A DNA stretch of 50,478 bases from JAKSUT01 sp045616505 (GCA_045616505.1 JAZLGV010000063.1:1-50478); one strand, 5' to 3'. Shown: positions 34,582 through 43,522, counted from the stretch's first letter. A program made the numbers and translations. Notes: a model not told the origin generated them from the letters alone.

Positions 34582-36602
34582 TATTTCAAAAGATTATTAA
34601 TTTTTTTCTCATGGAATTTTGCATTTACCAAAACTTTTTCAGCTTTTCTATCTTTTTCTTCTTGAGTTGGAATAAATTCCATATAAGGATCTGTTTCTTT
34701 CATTACGGTATCAATTTTTACTTTTTTAGTATTTGAAATTTTAGGAATATAACCAACAGAAGATGGAATATAAGTCAATTCTTCTGGTTTGTTATTAATT
34801 GTTAAATTTGTTTTTGTATTTGGAGCTTCAACAATCATATCTCTTGAATAAATAGCTTCAAATTGTTGAGGTTTTACTTCTGACTTGATTTCGTGAGTTT
34901 GTTTATAAATATCTAACAAATTTTGTCTTTGATAAGTTTCTTCTGTTTGAGTTGCAGGTTGAGCTTGAACAGGTTGAATCGGTTTTACTTCTGGCACTTG
35001 TTTTGTAGCTTTTGGAGCTTCAAAAATCAATTGTTGAGCTACTTGAGAAGTTTTTGTTTCTTCATTTTTAGTTTCTTCTTCTTTATCTTCATCAATAATT
35101 GATTTTGTTGGTCTGCCAAAGATTAAGTGAGAAATTTTTGTCATACCTTTTGCAATTGGAGGAACGATAACAAATAAGCATAAGCAAAATCTCATTGCTC
35201 CACCGCCAAAACCTTTAAATTTATTTGACAATTTGCCAAAGATATTAGATGTTTCAACTTTATCTAAACCAGTTGATAAAATTTTACCAGCTGCTTTAAC
35301 AGGTTTTCTTACAATATTTGCAAAGAAGTTACCAGTTTTCTTCAAGAATGAAGCATCTTTTGGCGCTTTCAAACCATCATTTAAAAGACCTTTTAATTTT
35401 TTAACTTCTGCACGATAAGTTTCTTTATCAATACCTGCATTTTTTACTTTTTCATTTAATGCGGCGATACCTTTTTTATATTCTTGAACTTTATCAGGAG
35501 TCATACCTATATATTTAGCACCAGCGGCATGATACATAATATTCATTGCTAAAGGAATTGACAAGTATGAAGCCAAATCATAAGTTAAACCTTCAGTAAA
35601 TGTGCTTAATTTTTCACCTTTAGGAGCTTTGATTGCTCTCATTACTGAATCAGCGATTGAATATGCTTGTAGCAAGATAGCGATTTTACCACCAGCTGTA
35701 CCGTTTGTTAAACCTTCCATTGAACGTAAAAATGCTTTTGGCAAGCCTTTACCTGCTGCGTTAAGAGTTTTTGTTGCAGCATTAATTGGTTTTCCTGACA
35801 AAACTTTTAATTTATTTACCAATTCTGAAGGATATACATTTCTTCCTAAAATCTTTTCTTGAGCTTTAGGGAAAAGCTCCATATTAGTAAATGGAACTTT
35901 CATAAATTTTGCAACTTGAATAGGTTTATCTTTTGTACTTTTAGCTAAATTTTCAGCAGCATTGATAATATCGTCAACATATTTATATGGAGTAGCTTTA
36001 ATTTTTTCAAATGTTGCACCATCAATACCTAAATTTTTAAGTTTATCTGCACTAACTTTACCATCAACAGTAACAAATCTTTCAAACGCTTCAATTGCAT
36101 CTTGAGCTGTTTCTGCAACAGTACCGTTAATCATTGATTTTGCCATTGAATTTACAGGTTTGTTTGGATTATGAAATATAGAATTTAAAATTTTGCTTTT
36201 TGAAACAACTTTTTCATTCATGAATTTTGTAAATTTTCCAAATACATTTTCAGAAGATTTACCAACTTTTGAAGAATCAAATTTATTACCTAAATCTTGG
36301 CTTTTTTCTTGAATTTTTTGTAAAAGACTTGTTGATTTACCATTGACATCAACAGTTGCACAGTGTTTATTAAATTTATCCATTGCTTTTGATAAAGCAA
36401 ACCAAACACCAGCAGTAATTGCCGCTGTTTTTCCTTTTTCTTCGTTTTGAGCAGCAACTGTAACTATATTATCGCTATTTTTAATATTTTCTTTTACTTT
36501 TTCAGTATCAATTTGAACATTAGGATTGCCGTTCAATCCCATAGCTGGCTGTTGAACTTGTTTGTAAGGATTATAATTTTGATTATCAACTTGAAAACTC
36601 AT
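34578..36602 (-). CDS. Large membrane protein of unknown function
   Basis: 674 aa, no family recognised. The N-terminus is Asn/Gln rich (NQNYNPYKQVQQPAMGLNG). Residues 60-75 (AAITAGVWFALSK) are weakly hydrophobic. Stronger segments lie at about 308-325 (GKIAILLQAYSIADSVM), 350-368 (SYLSIPLAMNIMYHAAG) and 478-495 (FCLCLFVIVPPIAKGM). Stretches between are rich in Lys, Ala and Gly. The final 170 residues are hydrophilic and probably disordered: an acidic patch (IDEDKEEETKNEETK) and a Pro/Gln run (QVPEVKPIQPVQAQPATQTE). This suggests a membrane core with a long cytoplasmic tail. It has its own transcription unit. Its type of N-terminus recurs in other unknown proteins here. Confidence 0.65.
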   Translation of the reverse strand: MSFQVDNQNYNPYKQVQQPAMGLNGNPNVQIDTEKVKENIKNSDNIVTVAAQNEEKGKTAAITAGVWFALSKAMDKFNKHCATVDVNGKSTSLLQKIQEKSQDLGNKFDSSKVGKSSENVFGKFTKFMNEKVVSKSKILNSIFHNPNKPVNSMAKSMINGTVAETAQDAIEAFERFVTVDGKVSADKLKNLGIDGATFEKIKATPYKYVDDIINAAENLAKSTKDKPIQVAKFMKVPFTNMELFPKAQEKILGRNVYPSELVNKLKVLSGKPINAATKTLNAAGKGLPKAFLRSMEGLTNGTAGGKIAILLQAYSIADSVMRAIKAPKGEKLSTFTEGLTYDLASYLSIPLAMNIMYHAAGAKYIGMTPDKVQEYKKGIAALNEKVKNAGIDKETYRAEVKKLKGLLNDGLKAPKDASFLKKTGNFFANIVRKPVKAAGKILSTGLDKVETSNIFGKLSNKFKGFGGGAMRFCLCLFVIVPPIAKGMTKISHLIFGRPTKSIIDEDKEEETKNEETKTSQVAQQLIFEAPKATKQVPEVKPIQPVQAQPATQTEETYQRQNLLDIYKQTHEIKSEVKPQQFEAIYSRDMIVEAPNTKTNLTINNKPEELTYIPSSVGYIPKISNTKKVKIDTVMKETDPYMEFIPTQEEKDRKAEKVLVNAKFHEKKINNLLKY

Positions 36603-36684
36603 GTAAAATAAACCTTTTTTGCAACCTTATATAAGTATAAAAACAAGTAATATCATGTAATTGCGTCTTTTGTAACGAAACATT

Positions 36685-36720
36685 AAGGGCGACAGATTTT
36701 TAAAAAACTCTGTCGCCCTT
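36685..36720 (-). terminator. Intrinsic terminator of prfA
   Basis: AAGGGCGACAGA (36685-36696) and TCTGTCGCCCTT (36709-36720), a perfect 12-bp GC-rich hairpin between the prfA stop and the next gene. The T-run on the reverse strand is weak. Confidence 0.75.
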
Positions 36721-36741
36721 AAAAAATATAAATTTATTTTT

Positions 36742-37827
36742 TTAAACTTCTGTTTGTGCCAATTTTTCTAATTTCAATTTTTGGTCATATTCAATCAATA
36801 GATTTAGCAAATCATCTAAATCACCATCAATTACAGTCCAAACATTCAAGTTTTGCCCTATTCTATGGTCTGTCAAACGACCTTGAGGGAAATTATATGT
36901 TCTGATACGTTCAGAACGATCGCCTGTACCAACTTGAGAACGACGAAGGTCAGTAACTTCTTGCATTTGTTTTTGAACTTCTAAATCATATAATTTTGCT
37001 CTCAAAATTTCCATAGCACGTTCTTTGTTTTGAAGCTGAGAACGTTCTTCTGTACAGAAAATCATTATACCTGTTGGTTTGTGGAATAATCTTGCTGCAG
37101 TTTCAACTTTGTTTACGTTTTGACCACCAGCACCACCTGAACGAGCAGTGGACATTTCAATATCTTCTGGACGAATTTCAACTTCTACATCATCAACTTC
37201 TGGCATAACCGCAACAGTTGCAGTTGAAGTGTGAACTCTGCCTTGTGATTCTGTTACAGGAACTCTTTGAACTCTATGAACACCTGATTCATATTTTAGT
37301 CTTGAATAAATACTATCACCTTTCATAGAAATAATAACTTCTGAAACACCACCTGCTTCACAGTCTGTTTTTGAAAGAATTTGAGTTTGCCAACCTTGTT
37401 TATCAGCGTATTTCAAATACATTCTCATCAAATCGCCTGCGAAGATATTGGCTTCATCACCACCTGCACCACCTCTGATTTCAAGCATGATATCTTTGTC
37501 ATCCATTGGGTCACGAGGCAAAAGAAGGATTTTCATTCTTTCTTCATATTCTGGTAATTTTGATTCGTTTTCTTCAATTTCCGCTTTTAGAAAAGCTTTC
37601 ATTTCTTCATTTTTTTCAGCATGCATCATTTCTTTTGCATCTTCAATTTCATCTGTTGCTTTTTTCCATTTGTGATAAAGTTCAACAGTTTCTTCCATTG
37701 CTTTTCTTTGTTTTGATAAATCTCTAAACTTGTTATAATCTTGGATAACTTCTGGTTTTGACAAGGTTTCGCCTAGTTCCATATATTTTTGTTCAATTTG
37801 TAAAATTTTGTCTAACATATCTTTCAT
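36742..37827 (-). CDS. prfA: Peptide chain release factor 1
   Basis: 361 aa. Recognises UAA/UAG and triggers peptide release. The catalytic GGQ is in RSGGAGGQNVNKVETA near residue 235; the codon-reading PxT motif is PVTESQGRVHTSTA, which separates RF1 from RF2 (SPF). Also VMPEVDDVEVEIRPEDI and TYNFPQGRLTDHRIG. There is no in-frame programmed shift, in keeping with RF1. The methylase gene prmC, often next to it, is absent. Two ATGs lie close to the start (37827, 37818). Confidence 0.97.
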   Translation of the reverse strand: MKDMLDKILQIEQKYMELGETLSKPEVIQDYNKFRDLSKQRKAMEETVELYHKWKKATDEIEDAKEMMHAEKNEEMKAFLKAEIEENESKLPEYEERMKILLLPRDPMDDKDIMLEIRGGAGGDEANIFAGDLMRMYLKYADKQGWQTQILSKTDCEAGGVSEVIISMKGDSIYSRLKYESGVHRVQRVPVTESQGRVHTSTATVAVMPEVDDVEVEIRPEDIEMSTARSGGAGGQNVNKVETAARLFHKPTGIMIFCTEERSQLQNKERAMEILRAKLYDLEVQKQMQEVTDLRRSQVGTGDRSERIRTYNFPQGRLTDHRIGQNLNVWTVIDGDLDDLLNLLIEYDQKLKLEKLAQTEV

Positions 37828-37862
37828 AGCTTTTCATCCAAATTTTGTAATTTACTAATTAA

Positions 37863-37871
37863 ATTATATCA
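37863..37871 (-). promoter_or_regulatory. Extended -10 promoter of prfA
   Basis: The reverse strand reads TGATATAAT, a TGnTATAAT extended -10 box ending 35 nt before ATG 37827. No good -35 is visible, as is usual for extended -10 promoters. Confidence 0.5.
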
Positions 37872-37928
37872 AGAAAATAATTATTTTTTTGCATGTTTGT
37901 ATTAAAATCTTAAACAGAGGCGATAAAT

Positions 37929-38984
37929 ATGAATAAAAACGATAAAATTTTTGTTGCAGGACACAATGGTTTAGTAGGTTCTGCTATTGTTAGAAAACTT
38001 GAAGCAGAAGGTTTTACAAATATTTTAAAAAGACGTTCTAAAGAAGTTGATTTGTGTAACCAACAACAAACTTACGAACTTTTTGAAAAAGAAAGACCTG
38101 ATTATGTATTTTTGGCAGCAGCTCAAGTTGGTGGAATTATGGCTAATTCCACATATCCAGCAGGTTTTATTTACAGAAACTTGATGATTGGTTGTAACGT
38201 AGTTGATGCTTGTTACAGATATGGAGTAAAAAAACTATTAAACATGGGGTCTTCTTGTATTTATCCAAGACTTGCTCCTCAACCAATGAAAGAAGATTGT
38301 TTATTAACTTCAACTCTTGAAAGCACAAATGAAGCTTATGCGTTAGCAAAAATATCTATAATCAAACTTTGCAGATATTATAATCAACAATACGGAACAA
38401 ATTACATATCTGTAATGCCTACAAATCAATATGGTATCGGTGATAACTACAATATGGAAACAGCACACCTTTTACCAATGTTGATGCGTAGATTTCATTT
38501 AGCAAAACTTTTGAGAAATAATGACTTTGAAGGTATCAGAGCTGACCTAAAAAAATACAAACTAGGTTGGGGCTTAGATGAAAAACTTGACCTTTCAAGC
38601 GAAGATTCTATCAGAGAATGTTTAGCAGGAATTGGCGCTTATGCTGATAAAGCAGTTGTTTGGGGCGACGGTTCTGTATTTAGAGAAATGATGTGTTCAG
38701 ATGATTTAGCTGATGCTTGTTTCTATTTAATGCAAAATAAAGACTACAAAGATATTGGCGAACTTGTTAATATCACTGACGGTACAGATATTCAACTAAA
38801 AGAACTTATACCAATGGTTAAAGATATAGTTGGTTTTGATGGCGAACTTGTTTGGGATAAAAACAAACCAAACGGAACTCCTAAAAAACAAATGGATGCT
38901 ACAAAGATTAAATCTTTAGGCTGGACTCCAAAAATAGATTTAAGAAAAGGCATCGAAGAAACATACAAACATTACATAAGTTAA
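37929..38984 (+). CDS. fcl: GDP-L-fucose synthase, long form
   Basis: 351 aa NADPH-dependent epimerase-reductase that converts GDP-4-keto-6-deoxymannose to GDP-L-fucose. Rossmann motif VAGHNGLVGSAIVRKLE, then VFLAAAQVGGIMANSTYPA, NMGSSCIYPRLAPQPMKEDC, catalytic Tyr/Lys in YALAKIS, and TNQYGIGDNYN. Standard enzymes are about 320 aa; the extra 30 residues (about 200-232, rich in Lys and Asp) lie in the substrate lobe, as in the long forms I recall from Bacteroidetes. It implies fucosylated surface glycans. The partner gmd is not adjacent. The ribosome site is GAGG at 37917-37920. Confidence 0.92.
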   Translation: MNKNDKIFVAGHNGLVGSAIVRKLEAEGFTNILKRRSKEVDLCNQQQTYELFEKERPDYVFLAAAQVGGIMANSTYPAGFIYRNLMIGCNVVDACYRYGVKKLLNMGSSCIYPRLAPQPMKEDCLLTSTLESTNEAYALAKISIIKLCRYYNQQYGTNYISVMPTNQYGIGDNYNMETAHLLPMLMRRFHLAKLLRNNDFEGIRADLKKYKLGWGLDEKLDLSSEDSIRECLAGIGAYADKAVVWGDGSVFREMMCSDDLADACFYLMQNKDYKDIGELVNITDGTDIQLKELIPMVKDIVGFDGELVWDKNKPNGTPKKQMDATKIKSLGWTPKIDLRKGIEETYKHYIS

Positions 38985-38991
38985 TTAAAAC

Positions 38992-39020
38992 TTGCGATTT
39001 AATTTTTAGCAGTTTATAAT
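38992..39020 (+). promoter_or_regulatory. Promoter of rpmE
   Basis: TTGCGA (38992-38997), 17-nt spacer, TATAAT (39015-39020). The leader of about 30 nt contains the ribosome site GAAAGGA. Gives rpmE its own transcript. Confidence 0.7.
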
Positions 39021-39055
39021 ATACTCACGGAATATAAATGGAAAGGAATTTAAAG

Positions 39056-39259
39056 ATGAAAGACGGAATACATCCTGATTATAAAAAATGCACAATCAAA
39101 TGTGTTTGCGGTAACGAAATTGAAACAGGTTCTATAGAAGATAACATTACAGTTGAAATTTGCAACAAATGTCACCCATTCTATACTGGACAACAAAAAA
39201 TCCTTGACTCTGAAGGTAGAGTTGAAAGATTCAACAAACGTTACGGTAACAAAAAATAG
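39056..39259 (+). CDS. rpmE: 50S ribosomal protein L31, zinc-binding type
   Basis: 67 aa, from ATG 39056 after AAAGGA; an ATG at 39038 would enclose the ribosome site. MKDGIHPDYKKCTIKCVCGN is the usual start, with Cys ligands in CTIKC/CVC and later EICNKCHPFYTG. The presence of the Cys set marks the zinc (C+) form, replaced by a Cys-less paralogue under zinc shortage in some bacteria. The tail KRYGNKK is normal. Confidence 0.95.
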   Translation: MKDGIHPDYKKCTIKCVCGNEIETGSIEDNITVEICNKCHPFYTGQQKILDSEGRVERFNKRYGNKK

Positions 39260-39274
39260 TTTTTGTAAAAACAT

Positions 39275-39311
39275 AAAAAAGCGACTTGGATTTTCCAAGT
39301 CTCTTTTTTTA
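39275..39311 (+). terminator. Intrinsic terminator of rpmE
   Basis: GACTTGGA-TTT-TCCAAGTC (39283-39301) flanked by A6 and followed by CTCTTTTTTT. Confidence 0.85.
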
Positions 39312-39324
39312 ATGTTTAATTGAA

Positions 39325-39363
39325 TAAAAAAACGATGGCTTTTATTTAATAGCCATCGTTTTT
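39325..39363 (-). terminator. Intrinsic terminator of tig-clpP-clpX
   Basis: AAAACGATGGCT (39329-39340) and AGCCATCGTTTT (39351-39362), a perfect 12-bp hairpin; T7 follows on the reverse strand. Confidence 0.85.
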
Positions 39364-39383
39364 GTTTTATTATTTGTTTACCG

Positions 39384-40718
39384 TTATGCGATTTCACCAA
39401 CTGCTTTTAACTTTGCTGCTTTTGCTGGAAGTTTTAATAATTCAGCTTCTGCAACTAAGTCTTTTTCATCAGTAGTTTTTACCATATCTGAAGTAACTTT
39501 AAATGATGTAATATCTTCTTTTGAAGGAATATCATACATAACATCTAACATTAATTCTTCTACGATTGAACGCAAAGCTCTTGCACCAGTTTTTCTTTTA
39601 ATTGCTTCTTGCGCAATTTTATCTATTGCAGCTTTATCAAATTCTAAATCAACACCATCCATTTTTAATAATGCTTGATATTGTTTAATAATCGCATTTT
39701 TAGGCTCAGTTAAAATCATTTTTAACGTATCTTCATCCAATGCATCTAATACTGCATAAATTGGAACACGACCGATAAATTCAGGAATTAAACCGAATTT
39801 TAACAAATCTTCCGGTTGCAATTTTTTAAGCATTTGTGCTGATTGAGCTTCTTTTTCAGCTTTTGTTGCAGGGGCTTTAGAGCCAAAACCAACAGAAGCA
39901 GAATCACCTGCTCGTCTATCAACGATTTCTGACAAACCTACAAACGCACCACCAACAATAAACAAAATATTGCTTGTATCAATTTGAATAAATTCTTGAT
40001 GAGGATGTTTTCTTCCACCTTGTGGCGGAACATTTGCAACTGTACCTTCAATCATTTTTAACAATGCTTGTTGTACACCTTCACCTGAAACATCTCTTGT
40101 TATTGAAGTGTTTTCGCTTTTTCTTGCTATTTTGTCGATTTCATCGATGTAAATAATACCTCTTTCAGCTTTTGCTGAATCATAATCAGCATTTTGAAGC
40201 AATCTTAAAAGAATATTTTCGACATCATCACCAACATAACCAGCTTCTGTAAGAGTTGTAGCATCTGCAACTGCAAATGGAACATCTAACATTTTTGCCA
40301 AAGTTTGAGCCAACAATGTTTTACCTGAACCAGTTGGACCAACTAACAAAATATTAGACTTTTGAATTTCTACATCAGAAGTTTTGTTATCTTTGTTATG
40401 TTTTAATCTCTTATAGTGGTTATATACAGCAACAGAAAGAACTTTCTTTGCATCTTCTTGACCAACAATGTGTTCATCTAAATGAGCTTTTATTTCAGCA
40501 GGTTTTGGAATTGGTTTTTCATCGCTTGATGCAACTTCACCTTCTTTTCCTTCTTTTTCTTTGCCTTCAAAAAACTCTTCGTCAAGGATTTCATTACAAA
40601 GTTCTACACATTCATCACAAATATAAACTTCAGGACCAGCAATAAGTTTTTTTACTTGGTCTTGAGTTTTACCGCAAAATGAACATTTTAATCTGCTATC
40701 ATCCATCTTTGCCATCAA
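39384..40718 (-). CDS. clpX: ClpXP protease ATPase ClpX
   Basis: 444 aa AAA+ unfoldase. The N-terminal C4 zinc finger is CSFCGKTQDQVKKLI with ICDECVELCNEI. Walker A LLVGPTGSGKTLLAQTLA, Walker B RGIIYIDEIDKIARKS, then the RKHPHQEFIQIDTSNILFI stretch and sensor 2 KTGARALRSI. A loop like the ClpP-binding IGF is expected near KFGLIPEFIGRVP. The acidic insert after the zinc finger (FFEGKEKEGKEGEV) is a normal linker. Start MMAKMDD; other ATGs lie close by. It follows clpP by 9 nt. Confidence 0.97.
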   Translation of the reverse strand: MMAKMDDSRLKCSFCGKTQDQVKKLIAGPEVYICDECVELCNEILDEEFFEGKEKEGKEGEVASSDEKPIPKPAEIKAHLDEHIVGQEDAKKVLSVAVYNHYKRLKHNKDNKTSDVEIQKSNILLVGPTGSGKTLLAQTLAKMLDVPFAVADATTLTEAGYVGDDVENILLRLLQNADYDSAKAERGIIYIDEIDKIARKSENTSITRDVSGEGVQQALLKMIEGTVANVPPQGGRKHPHQEFIQIDTSNILFIVGGAFVGLSEIVDRRAGDSASVGFGSKAPATKAEKEAQSAQMLKKLQPEDLLKFGLIPEFIGRVPIYAVLDALDEDTLKMILTEPKNAIIKQYQALLKMDGVDLEFDKAAIDKIAQEAIKRKTGARALRSIVEELMLDVMYDIPSKEDITSFKVTSDMVKTTDEKDLVAEAELLKLPAKAAKLKAVGEIA

Positions 40719-40727
40719 TTTCTCCTA

Positions 40728-41315
40728 CTATAATTGATCTCGTGTAATAACTTTATCAATCATACCATATTCCATTGCTTCTGCAGGAGTCATGATATAA
40801 TCACGGTCTGTATCTTTTTCGATTTTTTTCAAAGATTGACCAGTATTTGAAGCTAAAATTTCATTTAATGATTTTTTAATTCTGATAATTTCAGCTGCTT
40901 GAATTTCAATATCAGTAGCTTGACCTTGAGCTCCACCTAAAGGTTGGTGAATAAGAACTCTTGAATGAGGTAAAGCCATTCTTTTACCTTTTGTACCAGA
41001 AGATAACAAGAATGCACCCATTGATGCTGCTTGACCTAGACAAATTGTTGAAACATCAGAACGAATGTGTTGCATAGTATCATATATAGCAAAACCAGCA
41101 GTTACTGAACCTCCTGGGCTATTGATATACAACATAATATCTTTTTCTGGATTTTCACTATCAAGTAATAACATTTGTGCAACAACCAAATTTGCAACCA
41201 TATCATCAATTGCAGTTCCTAAGAAAATAATTCTTTCTCTCAATAATCTTGAGAAAATATCAAATGAACGTTCGCCTTTGCTTGATTGTTCTATTACTAC
41301 AGGTACAAAACTCAT
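40728..41315 (-). CDS. clpP: ATP-dependent Clp protease proteolytic subunit
   Basis: 195 aa serine protease. Catalytic Ser in CLGQAASMGAFLLSSG (about residue 98), His in MALPHSRVLIHQPLGG, Asp in the KIEKDTDRDYIMTPAEA region. The N-terminal loop SFVPVVIEQSSKGERSFDIF and LINSPGGS-like YINSPGGSVTAG are typical. Forms the double heptamer degraded with ClpX. It lies 62 nt downstream of tig, with the ribosome site AAAGGGAAA. Confidence 0.97.
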   Translation of the reverse strand: MSFVPVVIEQSSKGERSFDIFSRLLRERIIFLGTAIDDMVANLVVAQMLLLDSENPEKDIMLYINSPGGSVTAGFAIYDTMQHIRSDVSTICLGQAASMGAFLLSSGTKGKRMALPHSRVLIHQPLGGAQGQATDIEIQAAEIIRIKKSLNEILASNTGQSLKKIEKDTDRDYIMTPAEAMEYGMIDKVITRDQL

Positions 41316-41377
41316 ATTTAATTTCCCTTTCTTTATCTATTTCAAATTTATTATATCATAATTTTTGAATTATTTAA

Positions 41378-42679
41378 TTACTTAGATTTTTTAAATTCAA
41401 CTTTATTGTTTTCAACAAGAAAATCAAATACTTTTTCGTTCAATGCTTGTTGAGATAAAGAACCGATTGCATCTGGATTTTTCTTAAATTCTTTCAACAA
41501 AGTTTCTCTGTTAATACTGTATGCTGCTTCTACTTGTTGCAATTTTACAGATAAATCTTCTGGACTTACTGTAATTTTTTCTTCTTGAGCAATTTTATCG
41601 ATTACTAAAGTCGTTTTAATTCTTTTTGCAGCATCTTTTTTGATTTCTTCTTTAACTTTATCTTCGCCTTGAGCTTTCATAGCATCATCCAAAGATAAAC
41701 CTTGCATTGCAAGTCTTTGTCTGTATTCATTCAATAAATTTTCTGTTTCTGCTTCAATCATTTTTTCAGGAATTTCAACTTCTGCATCATTTAAAATCTT
41801 TTCAAATAAAGCATTTTTTGAATTTCTTTCATTTTCACCTTTTTGAGTTTCATCTAAATATTTTTGAATATCATCTTTCAATTCAGCAACTGATTTGAAA
41901 GGACCTACTTTTGCAACGAATTCATCAGTAAGTTCAGGCATTACTTTTTCTTTTATTTCATTAAGTTTGATTTTGAATACTGCAGGTTGTCCAGCAAGTT
42001 TCTTTTCGTGATATTCTTTTGGAAATTCAACATTAATATCAAATTCTTCACCAACTTTATGTCCTACGATTTGTTCAGCAAATCCTGGAATAAAGTTTGA
42101 ATTACCTAAATCTAATGTGTAATCTTTTGCTTCGCCACCTTGAATTTTTTCACCATTTGCAGAACCATCAAAATCGATTTTGCAAATATCATTTTCATTA
42201 GCAGCTCTATCAACTACAACATTGAATGTTGCATGACGTTGCATAAATTGTTCTAATGATTTGTCAAAAGCATCAGCTGGTGTAACATATTCATCAACTT
42301 TTAAAGTTAAATCTTTGTATTGACCTAATTTAACTTCAGGACGAAGTTCAACAGCAGCTGTTAATTTCAAATCTTGTCCAACTTCAAATTCCATTTTTTC
42401 AATTGTAGGTTGTGCAATAACATCCAAGTTGTGTTCTAAAATAGCATCACGCAATGCGTTTGGCAAAATACCATCTAATGCTTCTTGTTTAATTGCATCT
42501 ACACCAAAGTGTTTTTCTACGATATTTTTAGGAGCTTTTCCTTTTCTGAAACCTGGAATATTTGCATATTGAGAAATTCTTTTTACAGCTTTATTATATT
42601 CAGTCATAACTTCGTCTGCTGGAATTTCTATATCAATTTTTACTAAATTTTTTTCTTCTTTTTTCAAATCTGTTTTCAT
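41378..42679 (-). CDS. tig: Trigger factor
   Basis: 433 aa ribosome-bound chaperone. The ribosome-binding signature is IPGFRKGKAPKNIVEKHFG near residue 42 (family GFRxGKxP). The FKBP-like middle domain spans about 150-245 (NENDICKIDFDGSANGE) and the C-terminal chaperone arms about 250-433. First gene of the classical tig-clpP-clpX operon. The ribosome site GGAAGGAAAAG precedes ATG, and a strong promoter is upstream. Confidence 0.95.
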   Translation of the reverse strand: MKTDLKKEEKNLVKIDIEIPADEVMTEYNKAVKRISQYANIPGFRKGKAPKNIVEKHFGVDAIKQEALDGILPNALRDAILEHNLDVIAQPTIEKMEFEVGQDLKLTAAVELRPEVKLGQYKDLTLKVDEYVTPADAFDKSLEQFMQRHATFNVVVDRAANENDICKIDFDGSANGEKIQGGEAKDYTLDLGNSNFIPGFAEQIVGHKVGEEFDINVEFPKEYHEKKLAGQPAVFKIKLNEIKEKVMPELTDEFVAKVGPFKSVAELKDDIQKYLDETQKGENERNSKNALFEKILNDAEVEIPEKMIEAETENLLNEYRQRLAMQGLSLDDAMKAQGEDKVKEEIKKDAAKRIKTTLVIDKIAQEEKITVSPEDLSVKLQQVEAAYSINRETLLKEFKKNPDAIGSLSQQALNEKVFDFLVENNKVEFKKSK

Positions 42680-42719
42680 TATTTTTCTTTTCCTTCCTCA
42701 TTATTAATAATATGCAAAA

Positions 42720-42748
42720 ATTATAATTCAAACATAGTTTTAAATCAA
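42720..42748 (-). promoter_or_regulatory. Promoter of tig-clpP-clpX
   Basis: TTGATT (42748-42743), 17-nt spacer, TATAAT (42725-42720) on the reverse strand. Transcription should start near 42713, leaving a leader of about 34 nt. Confidence 0.75.
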
Positions 42749-42779
42749 TAAAATAGTAATTTTAGAGGAAAAATTAACA

Positions 42780-42971
42780 TTTTCTAACGAAAAAGTAGTA
42801 GAAAAATCGACTACATCATCTTATAACGTTAGAAATTTTATACTAAATCATAAAAACGTATGATTTTATTTAATCAAACTGTTGGTAACATACATCTATA
42901 CTCCTTAGAGACAACGATACACATATCCCTAATCAACAGCTATGCACCCCTAAAGTACATAGCTTTTTTTT
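42780..42971 (+). ncRNA. Candidate structured small RNA between tig and dut
   Basis: The 375-nt gap 42680-43054 has no credible reading frame. On the plus strand it shows, in order: a two-tier stem (TTTCTAACG 42781-42789 with CGTTAGAAA 42827-42835, enclosing GTAGT/ACTAC); an 8-bp hairpin (AAATCATA/TATGATTT, 42845-42866, loop AAAACG); a long-range stem CTGTTG (42879-42884) with CAACAG (42934-42939); and a terminator with T8. No plus-strand gene follows, so this would be a free RNA. TATACT boxes at 42839 and 42897 are possible -10 elements, but neither has a good -35. The 5' end is unknown. No Rfam family was recognised. Confidence 0.4.
42938..42971 (+). terminator. Plus-strand intrinsic terminator with no upstream gene
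   Basis: AGCTATG (42938-42944), 13-nt loop, CATAGCT (42958-42964), then T8. Only plus-strand transcription would meet the T-run. It is the best sign that this gap is transcribed rightward. Confidence 0.65.
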
Positions 42972-42998
42972 ATGCAAAATTTTAATAAAAAGTTAAAA

Positions 42999-43027
42999 GC
43001 CGTATTTTAGCAAATCTAAAATACGGC
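42999..43027 (-). terminator. Intrinsic terminator after dut
   Basis: GCCGTATTTTAG-CAAAT-CTAAAATACGGC, 12-bp perfect hairpin; the reverse strand continues TTTTAACTTTTT. Ends the alaS-dut transcript. Confidence 0.8.
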
Positions 43028-43054
43028 ATAACAGTTGATTTAACATCTATTTGA

Positions 43055-43510
43055 TTATTTTCCTGTCGAACCAAAACCACCTTCGCCACGAACTGTATCA
43101 GATAATTCTGTTACAACTTCAAGTTTTGCCTGCTCATATTTTGCAATAACCATTTGAGCAATTCTTTCATTTGGTTGAATTGTGTATTCTTCTGTCGATA
43201 AATTCACAATAGGAATACAAAGTTCGCCCCTATAATCCTCGTCTATTGTACCAATACAATTTATCAAAGTTATACCATGCTTGATAGATAAGCCTGAACG
43301 AGGTCGAACTTGTGCTTCATACCCATGTTCAAGTTCAATTTTCAAACCTGTTGGGATAAGTTTTCTTTCCATTGGTTTTAATAAAACGGGTTCTGATATC
43401 GCTGCACACAAATCCATGCCAGAAGCACCCGAAGTTTTATATTCGGGAATAACTTGATTATGCGCCAAACGTTGTATCTTCAAAATTGTTTTTTCTTTTT
43501 TATTTTCCAT
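43055..43510 (-). CDS. dut: dUTP diphosphatase
   Basis: 151 aa trimeric dUTPase that keeps uracil out of DNA and supplies dUMP. The five motifs are present: SGASGMDLCAA (1), RPRSGLSIKHG (2), NCIGTIDEDYRGE (3), RIAQMVIAKYEQ (4) and RGEGGFGSTGK (5, C-terminal P-loop-like arm). It lies 12 nt after alaS and is followed by its own terminator. Confidence 0.96.
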   Translation of the reverse strand: MENKKEKTILKIQRLAHNQVIPEYKTSGASGMDLCAAISEPVLLKPMERKLIPTGLKIELEHGYEAQVRPRSGLSIKHGITLINCIGTIDEDYRGELCIPIVNLSTEEYTIQPNERIAQMVIAKYEQAKLEVVTELSDTVRGEGGFGSTGK

Positions 43511-43522
43511 ATTTTTACAAAA

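Noticed and set aside
42780..42971. Signal recognition particle RNA
   Set aside because: The conserved GGAAGCAGCC-type tetraloop region is missing.
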